From Campylobacteraceae bacterium (lineage in GTDB: Bacteria; Campylobacterota; Campylobacteria; Campylobacterales; Sulfurospirillaceae), in contig JALUXQ010000108.1 in assembly GCA_027013265.1 (NCBI GenBank), positions 1 to 13,321 on the forward strand: DNA of 13,321 bases. The letters are read 5' to 3'. The notes under the pieces are model-generated. The model was not told the origin of the DNA. It was given only the letters and a program-made list of their open reading frames with translations, and made no database searches. The translations under genes and the position numbers were made by a program. Below, piece by piece: positions 1 to 6,698 of this stretch (position 1 is the stretch's first letter; every line of letters starts with the position of its first letter).

Positions 1-1
1 A

Positions 2-922
2 GGTCTTTTTGACTCAAAAGGCAAAGAGATATACTCAAACCTAGAAGACTCAAATGTTCTTTTTTCAAAAAAGTCATACAAAAACAATAAGCACGAATAC
101 CACATAAGAAAACTAGATAATCCAATTTTGGGAGTCTCTTATATAGTTGTAGAAAATGATGGCAACAAAAATGAGAAGATAAAATTGATAACTATCATAG
201 TCTCCACTATCGTAGCATCTGCATTTTTTGTTCTTTTGATAGGGTATCTGCTTAGTAAGATTTTACTAAAACCGATAAGGGAGAGGATAGAAAAACTAAA
301 TCGTTTCATAAGAGATAGTTCACACGAGATAAATACTCCCATCTCGGCGCTCATGATGAGTGTATCTTCTATAAAAAATCCAAAAGAGATAAGTCCAAGA
401 GTACTAAATCATATATCGGTAAGTGCAAAGCTGATTTCTCAAATCTACAATACACTCTCTTTTGTGGCATTTAATGAGATAGATGAAATCTATGATGAAG
501 AGTTTGATTTGAAAGATTTGGTTGAGCAGAGTGTAAGATTTTTTGATGAAATTGCAAAAAGCAAAGGAAACAGTATTAAGTGTTCTTTGCAAAGTACCCC
601 AGTTTTCTTAGATAAGACAAGGATGAACAAAGTAGTCAACAACCTCATCTCAAATGCTCTTAAATACTCCTACCCAAAAACAGCGATAGAGATAGTGCTA
701 AAAGAACATACTTTGTGTATCATAAATAGAGGTGATGGTATAAACAAGGATGATCAAGAAGCGATTTTCAAACGATTTGAGCGAAGAAATAGAGACCAAG
801 GAGGTTTTGGAATAGGACTAGATATCGTCAAAAGTGTTTGTGATGAATACAATATCCAGATCAAAGTAGAGTCAATTCCAAATGAAAAAACTACATTTTT
901 CCTTACATTTCCAAAGAGATAA
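2..922 (+). CDS. Sensor histidine kinase, C-terminal part (5' end outside window)
   Basis: The frame is open from base 2, so the gene is truncated on the left; 306 residues are visible. They show the end of an extracytoplasmic sensor region, a membrane segment (about residues 62-89), then almost directly the dimerisation/phosphoacceptor helix with an H-box SSHEINTPISAL (phospho-acceptor His at about 108). No recognisable HAMP domain lies between. The ATPase domain follows, with an N-box NNLISNAL (about 213-220), a G1-like NRGDGI (about 242-247) and a G2 box GGFGIGLDIV (about 267-276). The HEINTP form instead of HELRTP and the missing HAMP are, from general knowledge, common in Campylobacterota kinases. 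G1 carries Asn where Asp is usual, a frequent variant. The kinase would autophosphorylate and pass phosphate to a response regulator, presumably encoded just left of the window. The signal is unknown. The stop at 920-922 lies 3 bases before the inverted-repeat element. Confidence 0.93.
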   Translation, partial: GLFDSKGKEIYSNLEDSNVLFSKKSYKNNKHEYHIRKLDNPILGVSYIVVENDGNKNEKIKLITIIVSTIVASAFFVLLIGYLLSKILLKPIRERIEKLNRFIRDSSHEINTPISALMMSVSSIKNPKEISPRVLNHISVSAKLISQIYNTLSFVAFNEIDEIYDEEFDLKDLVEQSVRFFDEIAKSKGNSIKCSLQSTPVFLDKTRMNKVVNNLISNALKYSYPKTAIEIVLKEHTLCIINRGDGINKDDQEAIFKRFERRNRDQGGFGIGLDIVKSVCDEYNIQIKVESIPNEKTTFFLTFPKR

Positions 923-959
923 AGTTAGTGCCATCATGTACCAGACTTAAGCATACCAG

Positions 960-1055
960 CGATAAGAGAAATGTGCAATTGCGAGGCACAAAGTCACGGG
1001 AGCTACTAGTAGCTTCAAGACTTTGTAACGAAGCAAGTGTGCGTTTCTCTTATCG
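960..1055. repeat. Long imperfect hairpin 1 with CTACTAGTAG apex
   Basis: The outer stem pairs 960-971 with 1044-1055 (12 bp, CGATAAGAGAAA). It continues through G-U-rich and TTGC/GCAA pairing, then an 8-bp stem (988-995 with 1019-1026), and ends in the perfect 14-bp palindrome AGCTACTAGTAGCT at 1001-1014. It nests inside the 34-bp stem of the 926-1196 element. I found no attC-like core boxes and no protein-coding signal in it. Confidence 0.7.
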
Positions 1056-1064
1056 TCCTTCGGA

Positions 1065-1162
1065 TAAGTCATAAAGAAGCAATCTGCAAAGCATCTAGCA
1101 TTTTGACTCTACTAGTAGAGCCTTTATGCTATCTACTTCACATCTTACATCTTTATGGCTTA
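1065..1162. repeat. Long imperfect hairpin 2 with CTACTAGTAG apex
   Basis: The outer stem pairs 1065-1077 with 1150-1162 (13 bp including one G-U). A 5-bp inner stem pairs AGCAT at 1097-1101 with ATGCT at 1126-1130. The apex is the perfect palindrome CTCTACTAGTAGAG at 1107-1120. The hairpin is almost the same length as hairpin 1 and shares GATAAG, GCAAT, GC and GCA blocks in the same order before the apex, so the two may be diverged tandem copies. Function is unknown. Confidence 0.65.
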
Positions 1163-1171
1163 CTGGTATGC

Positions 1172-1780
1172 TTAAGTCTGGTACATGATGGCACTATATG
1201 CTACAAAGAACATTATAAAAGCGGTAAAGATATCAAACAGTTTCCAAGTCAAAGGCTTTTTAAACAGTGGTATTAAAACTCTGCTCCCATAAGCCAAAGA
1301 GAAAAACCAGATAAAAGATGCACTTATGGCACCAAATATGAAAAAATTTTGTTTTATGCCTTCAAAATGGCTCCCAATAGAGCCTATGAGCATCAGCGTG
1401 TCTAAATATACATGTGGGTTTAGAAGTGAAATTGCAACAGTTGTCATGATAGTTTGAACTAGACTTTTCTTATCTTTTAAAAGCGAGATTTGTAGCTTTT
1501 GAGTGGTAAATACATTTTTCAAAGCGATAAAGCCATACAGTACCAAAAATACTATCCCAAACCAAGTGATATATATAAAAAAAGAGGGGTAAAGCTCTAA
1601 AATTTTTCCTACTCCCTTGACTCCAGCTGTTATGAGGGTGGCATCAAGGAAAAAACATATGGATGCTATGATAAAAGTATGCTCTTTTAGTAAGCCTTTT
1701 TTGAGTACATAGATATTTTGAGCTCCAATTGCAACAATTAGACCAAAACTAACTAAAAAACCTTGTAAAAATGTACTGAT
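1172..1780 (-). CDS. LysE/ArgO-family amino-acid exporter with no canonical start codon
   Basis: The frame encodes about 202 residues matching the LysE/ArgO translocator family, usually 200-211 aa. It has FLQGFLVSFG and AIGAQNIYVL near the N-terminus, a ...LVLYGFIALK segment, the signature LNPHVYLDT, then GSIG and GAISASFIWFF. Five or six hydrophobic segments are expected. The family exports basic amino acids such as arginine or lysine; the substrate here is not determined. The best family-consistent start is ATC at 1780-1778, preceded seven bases upstream by AAGG (1788-1791). No ATG or GTG lies in this frame from the tRNA to the stop, and the first TTG (1546) would remove the first 78 conserved residues. 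The gene therefore uses a rare ATC start, has lost its start, or carries a sequencing error. It lies 25 bp after tRNA-Phe with no visible promoter of its own, so it probably relies on the tRNA transcript. Its last codons lie in the 926-1196 repeat arm. Confidence 0.8.
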   Translation of the reverse strand: MSTFLQGFLVSFGLIVAIGAQNIYVLKKGLLKEHTFIIASICFFLDATLITAGVKGVGKILELYPSFFIYITWFGIVFLVLYGFIALKNVFTTQKLQISLLKDKKSLVQTIMTTVAISLLNPHVYLDTLMLIGSIGSHFEGIKQNFFIFGAISASFIWFFSLAYGSRVLIPLFKKPLTWKLFDIFTAFIMFFVAYSAIMYQT

Positions 1781-1805
1781 GACACAACCTTGTGTGAAAA
1801 AGAGG

Positions 1806-1881
1806 TGGTGGCTTGAGACAGAATTGAACTGCCGACACGGTGATTTTCAGTCACCTGCTCTACCGACTGAGCTATCAAGCC
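1806..1881 (-). tRNA. tRNA-Phe (GAA)
   Basis: This is a 76-nt cloverleaf with a 7-bp acceptor stem (GGCTTGA/TCAAGCC), an encoded CCA tail (complement of 1806-1808), a D-arm TAGCTCAGTCGGTAGAGCA, an anticodon loop CTGAAAA with anticodon GAA at 1848-1846, and a T-loop GTTCAAT. It reads phenylalanine UUC/UUU codons. A TATAAT box at 1956-1961 probably drives it, and the LysE-like gene follows at once. The decayed palindrome copy at 1884-1943 forms its leader. Confidence 0.97.
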
Positions 1882-1883
1882 AC

Positions 1884-1943
1884 TTATATCTCACTACTTC
1901 TTGCTCTCTCAAAAGTTGAGTTAGTTACTTGGCGGAGTAATAA
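1884..1943 (-). repeat. Decayed copy of the palindromic element at the murD end
   Basis: Read on the minus strand, this 60-nt stretch begins TTATTACTCCGCC (13 of 13 identical to the plus-strand element at 2057-2115). After an 11-nt diverged spacer it has TCAACTTTTGA (11 of 11 identical, at the same spacing), then a strongly diverged second arm ending ...GATATAA two bases from the tRNA-Phe acceptor stem. The match in two blocks and the near-equal length (60 versus 59) support a common origin in opposite orientation. Confidence 0.6.
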
Positions 1944-1955
1944 TTTGAGAATGAA

Positions 1956-1961
1956 ATTATA
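1956..1961 (-). promoter_or_regulatory. -10 box, probable tRNA-Phe promoter
   Basis: A perfect TATAAT stands on the minus strand in an A/T-rich stretch, with no convincing -35 box, as is usual for the housekeeping sigma factor of Campylobacterota. A start near 1949 would give a leader of about 68 nt before tRNA-Phe, which must then be trimmed by processing. Nothing else in 1944-2056 is recognised. Confidence 0.5.
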
Positions 1962-2056
1962 GCTTAATAACTTTAATCTTGGCTTATCCTCAAAAACCGT
2001 AAAAAATGACTAAGTTGACTATTTTATTTTTTTAGATATCTCTCTAAATTTATCTT

Positions 2057-2115
2057 TTATTACTCCGCCGACTTAATACATCAACTTTTGATGTATTAAG
2101 TCGGCGGAGTAATAA
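2057..2115. repeat. 59-bp near-perfect palindrome overlapping the murD stop
   Basis: Bases 2057-2084 and 2088-2115 are a perfect 28-bp inverted repeat around a 3-nt loop (CTT). On the murD strand the first arm encodes the last residues ITPPT and the TAA stop. The transcript would form a very stable hairpin followed by TAATAAAAG rather than a clean U-run. It may terminate murD transcription or protect its 3' end, but the related copy at 1884-1943 suggests a dispersed repeat rather than a simple terminator. Confidence 0.85.
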
Positions 2116-3298
2116 GTGCCAACTCTTTAAACATATCTCCTCTTGCCACATAAGAGCTAAACTGATCCAAACTAGCAGCAGCAGGAGATAGGAGAGCTAT
2201 TTTGTTTTTTGTATGAATTTTTTGTATCTCTTCCATCGCAGTTTCAAGAGTATATGAGGCCGTAACTTTTTTTTCTATCTTGTTGCAAAAATCCACTATC
2301 TTATCCGTGTTTGAGCCTATGGCAAATACTTGTACGCTTAGAGGCTTTAACATCTCAAATAGTGGAGTCAAATCCACTCCTTTGTCGTCTCCTCCTAGGA
2401 TTAGTATCAAGTTTTTATCTTTGTATCTTTTGATAGCCTCCAAAGTGGCATCCAAGTTAGTGCCTTTTGAGTCATTTACCCAAGTTCTGCCTCTTTTGTC
2501 TTTTAAAACTTCGAGTTTGTGAGCATCGGTTTTAAAGGCGTTAAATTTTTCATAATCAACCTTGCCTAAAAGAATCTTTTGCGCACTTAACGCAAGAGTG
2601 GCGTCGAGTAAAAATGGAGCTTGAAATTCTACTCTTTTTATATCGATATCTAGCTTTTTAGCCAAATCAAACTCATCTTTATATACTATTTTTTTAGCTA
2701 AAGTCTCTATATATTTATATTTTTCTGGGATTATTGCTACACTGCCTTCACTCATCCTGTATAGTGGTGTAAGTTTTGCTTTTTCATACTCTTCAAAACT
2801 TCCATGCCAGCTTAAATGGTCAGGTTTTACGGGTAAAAGCAGGTAAATATCTGGTGTTGCAACTTTTGTGTGAAAGAGCATATATGAGCTTGTTTCAAGT
2901 ATCCACATTGTAGCTTTTTTGTCTAAATTTGCAAGTGGATTTCCTATGTTTCCTCCACACTCACACCCTTTGTCTTTGAAGATAAAATCCAACATTTGGG
3001 TGGTGGTGGTTTTACCATTAGTCCCACTCACCCATATAGAAAAAGGCATATCTTTTTGAAAAAAATCATACTCACTAAGGAGATTTGTAGATTTTTTTAT
3101 AAGAGGGTGATTTCGCGGAAAACTAGGGCTTGGTATCTGTATATCAGAGTTTTTTGCATCAAACATGTGAGGCGGAAGCAGTTCGTTACCAAACTCATCA
3201 AAACTTTTTTTATCAAAATGGTCATCAAAGATTTGACAGTTTTTATATCTTTTGGCTATCGCTTTTGTAGTTTTTCCGTATCCAAATAGTGCAATCAT
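2096..3298 (-). CDS. murD: UDP-N-acetylmuramoyl-L-alanine:D-glutamate ligase
   Basis: MurD adds D-glutamate to UDP-MurNAc-L-Ala using ATP, in the cytoplasmic stage of peptidoglycan synthesis. The 400-residue protein is shorter than the E. coli enzyme (about 438) through a compact N-terminal domain. It shows a P-loop SGTNGKTTT (91-99), DHLSWHGS (160-167), the lysine-bearing YEKAKLTPLY (carbamylated Lys at about 175), HKLE (260-263), WVNDSKGTN (273-281), GGDDKG (302-307) and the C-terminal LLSPAAASLDQF (369-380). The start ATG overlaps the mraY stop as ATGA, indicating translational coupling. The final ITPPT is encoded by one arm of the 59-bp palindrome and is probably not ancestral, whereas FKELAL just before it is family-like. 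Confidence 0.97.
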   Translation of the reverse strand: MIALFGYGKTTKAIAKRYKNCQIFDDHFDKKSFDEFGNELLPPHMFDAKNSDIQIPSPSFPRNHPLIKKSTNLLSEYDFFQKDMPFSIWVSGTNGKTTTTQMLDFIFKDKGCECGGNIGNPLANLDKKATMWILETSSYMLFHTKVATPDIYLLLPVKPDHLSWHGSFEEYEKAKLTPLYRMSEGSVAIIPEKYKYIETLAKKIVYKDEFDLAKKLDIDIKRVEFQAPFLLDATLALSAQKILLGKVDYEKFNAFKTDAHKLEVLKDKRGRTWVNDSKGTNLDATLEAIKRYKDKNLILILGGDDKGVDLTPLFEMLKPLSVQVFAIGSNTDKIVDFCNKIEKKVTASYTLETAMEEIQKIHTKNKIALLSPAAASLDQFSSYVARGDMFKELALITPPT

Positions 3299-4359
3299 CT
3301 GATCTTAAGAGCTGTCAGTGCTATGATATTTGAGATAAGAGCCATGATCCAAAATCTTACTATTATCTTATTTTCAGCCCATCCCTTTATCTCAAAATGG
3401 TGATGAATTGGAGCCATCAAAAAGACTCTCTTTTTTCTGGTTTTAAAACTCCCTACTTGCAAAATCACAGAGAGAGTCTCGAGCACAAAAACAAAGCCTA
3501 TTAAAAAGAGCAAGATCTCGTTTTTAGAGATTATAGCCATATATCCTATAAAAGCTCCCAAGCTCAAACTCCCGCTATCTCCCATAAATACATCCGCAGG
3601 GTAGCAGTTGTACCAAAGAAATCCAACAAGCGAGCCTATAAGGGCAGCTGCTATTATCACTACTTCACCTATACCACTTATCTTTGGAAGAAGTAGATAT
3701 CCGCTAAGTATAGCATGTCCACTAATATACACAAAAACACCAAGAGTAAGCATAGAGAGTGCACTAGGCACAGTCGCTAGCCCATCTAGCCCATCAGTTA
3801 GGTTGACTGCGTTGCTTGATGAAACCATGACAAGTGTCCAAAAGACCACAGAAAACCAGCCTAAGTTTAGCACAGGATGTTTGTAAAAAGGTACATATAA
3901 ATCTTGATTTAGTATCGTGTTACTATATAAAAAATATGCTATAACAAGTGCAGAGGCAAGCTGCATGAGTAGTTTTGATTTTGGACTCAAGCCAGAGGTG
4001 TTGTTTTTACCTACTACTTTTGATATATCATCTTTTATGCCGATAATCCCAAATAGTGCGATAACTCCAAAGCCGATTAGTGCAAAGATATTTGTCAGAT
4101 TTATGCAAAACAGGATAGCGATTAATGCTGAAAAAACTATAACTAAACCCCCCATTGTAGGAGTTTTACCTTTTGCTTGATGAGTTTGAGGAGCCAAAGA
4201 GTATATAGGTTGATTTGCATTTTTGCTCTTTGCCCATCTTATGAATTTTGGCATTAAGTACATACTTAGGATGAATGAGATAAAAAAGGCTATACCTGAG
4301 CGGACTGTGATGTATTGAAAGATATTGATATGAGTTGTTTGGTAGAGCCAATATAGCAT
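3295..4359 (-). CDS. mraY: Phospho-N-acetylmuramoyl-pentapeptide transferase
   Basis: MraY is an integral membrane enzyme that transfers phospho-MurNAc-pentapeptide from UDP to undecaprenyl phosphate, making lipid I. The 354-residue product has the family's ten or so hydrophobic helices and its signatures: TPTMGGL (about 66-72), the Asp pair of IKDD (about 110-111), NAVNLTDGLDGLA (about 183-195), YPADVFMGDSGSL (about 252-264) and PIHHHFE (about 316-322). The start ATG at 4359 gives an N-terminus ...INIFQYITVRSG typical of the family. An upstream ATG at 4370 is followed in frame by a stop two codons later. It is the first gene of the mraY-murD pair and is divergent from gpmI across a 78-bp gap. 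Confidence 0.97.
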   Translation of the reverse strand: MLYWLYQTTHINIFQYITVRSGIAFFISFILSMYLMPKFIRWAKSKNANQPIYSLAPQTHQAKGKTPTMGGLVIVFSALIAILFCINLTNIFALIGFGVIALFGIIGIKDDISKVVGKNNTSGLSPKSKLLMQLASALVIAYFLYSNTILNQDLYVPFYKHPVLNLGWFSVVFWTLVMVSSSNAVNLTDGLDGLATVPSALSMLTLGVFVYISGHAILSGYLLLPKISGIGEVVIIAAALIGSLVGFLWYNCYPADVFMGDSGSLSLGAFIGYMAIISKNEILLFLIGFVFVLETLSVILQVGSFKTRKKRVFLMAPIHHHFEIKGWAENKIIVRFWIMALISNIIALTALKIR

Positions 4360-4391
4360 TAAAAATCCATTTATATTTTATTGAAAGTATT

Positions 4392-4397
4392 ATTTTA
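4392..4397 (-). promoter_or_regulatory. Candidate -10 box for mraY-murD
   Basis: TAAAAT on the minus strand in the very A/T-rich divergent gap, giving a leader of about 26 nt to the mraY ATG. A second hexamer, TATAAA at 4370-4375, is too close to the start for a normal leader. The assignment rests on position and sequence only. Confidence 0.35.
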
Positions 4398-4410
4398 GTA
4401 AAATATTGCT

Positions 4411-4416
4411 TATAAG
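4411..4416 (+). promoter_or_regulatory. Candidate -10 box for gpmI
   Basis: TATAAG preceded by A/T-rich DNA, with a predicted start near 4423. It is followed by a Shine-Dalgarno AAAGG (4427-4431) six bases before the GTG start of gpmI. No -35 box is obvious. Confidence 0.45.
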
Positions 4417-4437
4417 ACGGTAATTTAAAGGAAAAAA

Positions 4438-5922
4438 GTGAAAAAAGATATTCAAAAGACTGTTTTGGTTATCACAGATGGTATCGGTTACAATCCAAGC
4501 TCATTTGCAAATGCTTTTGCAAATGCTAAAAAACCTACCTATGATAAACTCTTTAAAGAGACTCCAAATTCACTTATAAAAACTTCAGGCTTAGCTGTTG
4601 GTTTGCCAGAAGGGCAGATGGGCAATAGCGAAGTAGGGCACATGTGTATAGGTGCGGGGCGAGTCATGTACCAAAATCTAGTCAAAATATCTCTCGCGAT
4701 TAAAAATGATACTCTAAAAGAGAATCAAGCTCTAAAAGATATACTAAAAGTGCAGGGTGATATACATATTATAGGTCTTGTCAGTGATGGCGGAGTCCAC
4801 TCTCATATAGAGCATATTATAGCACTTGCAAAGATAGCTAAGAGAGTAGGAAAAAGAGTCTATTTGCATGCAATAACTGACGGAAGAGATGTGAGCCCGA
4901 CTTCTGGTATAGACTTTATGAAACAACTAGAAAATATTTGTGATGAAGATATAAAAATAGCTTCTGTTTGTGGCAGATTTTATGCGATGGACAGAGACAA
5001 TAGATGGGATAGAGTACAAAGAGCATATGGAGCAATCGTCAAAGCGGAACTAAAAACAGATAAAAGTGTAGAGGATTATATAAAAGACTCTTACGACAAA
5101 GGCGTAACAGATGAGTTTATAGAGCCTGCAAGTTTTGCGCCATATGTCGGTATGAATAGAGATGATGGGGTGATATTTGCAAATTTTAGAAATGATAGAA
5201 TGAGAGAGATTTCAAAAGCGATAGGTTTTGAAAGATTTGATGAGTTTGAGAGAAAAAATGGTGGATTTAAATCCATAACTATGACAAGCTACGATAGTTC
5301 ATACCCCTTTGAAGTGATGTTTGCTTCAACTCCTCCTAAAAACACACTAGCAGATGTGATTTCTAGCAGTAATTTATCGCAATTTCATACTGCCGAGACT
5401 GAAAAGTATGCACATGTGACATTTTTTCTAAATGGTGGTATTGAAGAGCCAGATAGTGGAGAAAGCAGAGTTCTCATACCAAGTCCAAAAGTCTCTACTT
5501 ATGATTTAAAACCACAGATGAGCAGTGAACAGGTAGGAGATGCAGTTTTAACGGCGATTAACTCAGGATATGATTTTATAGTGGTAAATTTTGCAAATGG
5601 CGATATGGTAGGGCATACAGGGAATTATGATGCAGCCATAAAGGCTGTAGAAGCGGTTGATAAACAGCTAGGCAGAATCATACAAAAATGTGATGAAAAA
5701 GAGTATGCTTTTATACTCACAAGCGACCACGGAAACTGTGAGCAAATGTCTAATGAAAAAGGTGAAATGCTGACAAATCATACAACATTTGAAGTATTTT
5801 GTTTTGTTAGAGCAAAAGGTGTGAAAAAGGTAGAAAATGGCGGCTTAAACAACATAGCCCCAACAGTTTTGAAATTGATGGGCTTAAAAATCCCAAAAGA
5901 GATGGATGAACCATTGATATAA
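4438..5922 (+). CDS. gpmI: 2,3-bisphosphoglycerate-independent phosphoglycerate mutase
   Basis: This enzyme interconverts 3- and 2-phosphoglycerate in glycolysis/gluconeogenesis, using two Mn ions and a phosphoserine intermediate. The 494-residue protein fits the family (about 490-515). Asp14 in VITDGIGYNP and the catalytic Ser of GQMGNSEVGH (Ser64) are visible. So are HAITDGRD, FYAMDRDNRW, the metal-binding NFANGDMVGHTG, LTSDHGNCEQM and NHTTFEV near the C-terminus. The GTG start is chosen because AAAGG lies six bases upstream and the homology begins at once. fabG starts 10 bp after the stop, so gpmI is probably the first gene of the gpmI-fabG transcript. Confidence 0.97.
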   Translation: MKKDIQKTVLVITDGIGYNPSSFANAFANAKKPTYDKLFKETPNSLIKTSGLAVGLPEGQMGNSEVGHMCIGAGRVMYQNLVKISLAIKNDTLKENQALKDILKVQGDIHIIGLVSDGGVHSHIEHIIALAKIAKRVGKRVYLHAITDGRDVSPTSGIDFMKQLENICDEDIKIASVCGRFYAMDRDNRWDRVQRAYGAIVKAELKTDKSVEDYIKDSYDKGVTDEFIEPASFAPYVGMNRDDGVIFANFRNDRMREISKAIGFERFDEFERKNGGFKSITMTSYDSSYPFEVMFASTPPKNTLADVISSSNLSQFHTAETEKYAHVTFFLNGGIEEPDSGESRVLIPSPKVSTYDLKPQMSSEQVGDAVLTAINSGYDFIVVNFANGDMVGHTGNYDAAIKAVEAVDKQLGRIIQKCDEKEYAFILTSDHGNCEQMSNEKGEMLTNHTTFEVFCFVRAKGVKKVENGGLNNIAPTVLKLMGLKIPKEMDEPLI

Positions 5923-5932
5923 AGGAATAAGT

Positions 5933-6676
5933 ATGAAATTTACAGGTAAAAATGTTTTAGTAACAGGTGCTGCAAGTGGTATCGGTAAGCAGATTGCTAT
6001 CACTTTGGCAAACAAAGGACTTAAAGTTTGGATAAATTATCGTTCTCGCCCACAAGAAGCAGATAGTGTAAAAAATAAGATAGAAAAGTCTGGAGGAGTC
6101 GCAGCTGTTATCGGCTTTGATGTGGCAGATGAAAAGGCTTTTATTGAGGGAATTAAAACTATAATAGAGAGTGATGGTGAACTCTCATATCTAGTAAATA
6201 ATGCTGGAATTACAAATGATAAACTAGCCATTAGAATGAAACTAGAAGATTTTGAATCAGTCATAAAAGTCAATCTAACTTCAGCTTTTGTTGGTTGTAG
6301 AGAAGCTCTGAAAGTGATGAATAAAAAGAGATTTGGAAGTATTGTAAATATCGCTTCAATAATAGGTGAAACTGGCAATGTAGGTCAAGTAAATTATAGT
6401 GCTAGCAAGGGTGGATTGATAGCTATGACAAAAAGTTTTGCCCTTGAAGCAAGTAGCAGGGGCATCAGATGCAATGCCATAACACCAGGCTTTATAGAGA
6501 CAGATATGACGCAAAATCTTGGTGATGAAGTGAAGAAAGGCTATACAGATAAAATTCCGCTTAAAAGGTTTGGAACACCAGAAGATATAGCCCAGTCAGT
6601 TGCATTTTTGCTTAGTGACAATGCCTCATATATCACAGGAGTTGCCTTAAAAGTAAATGGCGGTATGTACATGTAG
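5933..6676 (+). CDS. fabG: 3-oxoacyl-[acyl-carrier-protein] reductase
   Basis: FabG is the NADPH-dependent short-chain reductase that reduces 3-oxoacyl-ACP in each round of fatty-acid elongation. The 247-residue length is standard. It shows the cofactor loop TGAASGIGK (11-19), VNNAG (88-92), the catalytic Asn in KVNLTSAF (about 114), Ser142 in NIASIIG, the YSASK active site (Tyr155, Lys159), and PGFIETDM. AAAGGA precedes the ATG at good spacing, and a 10-bp gap to gpmI implies co-transcription. Its position directly before acpP-fabF-accA supports FabG over other short-chain dehydrogenases. Confidence 0.95.
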   Translation: MKFTGKNVLVTGAASGIGKQIAITLANKGLKVWINYRSRPQEADSVKNKIEKSGGVAAVIGFDVADEKAFIEGIKTIIESDGELSYLVNNAGITNDKLAIRMKLEDFESVIKVNLTSAFVGCREALKVMNKKRFGSIVNIASIIGETGNVGQVNYSASKGGLIAMTKSFALEASSRGIRCNAITPGFIETDMTQNLGDEVKKGYTDKIPLKRFGTPEDIAQSVAFLLSDNASYITGVALKVNGGMYM

Positions 6677-6698
6677 CCTATTTTAAAGTTAATTTAGG

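Larger units (their letters stand above)
926..1196. repeat. Nested inverted-repeat (MITE-like) element between convergent genes
   Basis: Bases 926-959 and 1163-1196 form a perfect 34-bp inverted repeat (starting TAGTGCCATC on both strands). It encloses 203 bp that fold into two further long hairpins (960-1055 and 1065-1162), giving a three-way-junction shape. TA dinucleotides stand at both outer edges (926-927 and 1195-1196), as expected for elements that duplicate a TA target, such as IS630/Tc1-like MITEs and Correia-type elements. No convincing ORF is inside. The right arm encodes the last eight codons and the stop of the LysE-like gene on the minus strand. The structure may also act as a bidirectional terminator for the converging transcripts. 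The repeat is seen directly; the MITE reading is inference. Confidence 0.8.

Noticed and set aside
960..1162. Hairpins considered as integron attC sites
   Set aside because: The inverse-core and core boxes (RYYYAAC / GTTRRRY) are not present in the right places, and no integrase or cassette genes are nearby.
1037..1276. A 79-codon plus-strand frame across the right half of the inverted-repeat element
   Set aside because: It consists of hairpin sequence and the antisense of the LysE-like gene end, has no ribosome binding site and resembles no protein family I recognise.
1172..1546. TTG at 1546 as start of the exporter gene
   Set aside because: It would remove the first 78 residues, which carry clear family sequence (FLQGFLVSFG, AIGAQNIYVL) in the same frame.
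1767..1785. GTG at 1785-1783 plus slippage in the T5 tract as a phase-variable start of the exporter gene
   Set aside because: One extra T would restore the frame, but the GTG lies only two bases from AAGG and a 5-base tract is short for phase variation. The ATC with ideal spacing explains the data better, though this cannot be excluded.
1806..1943. tRNA-Phe as an integration (att) site of a genomic island
   Set aside because: No integrase and no duplicated tRNA 3' end are visible; the nearby repeats match each other, not the tRNA.
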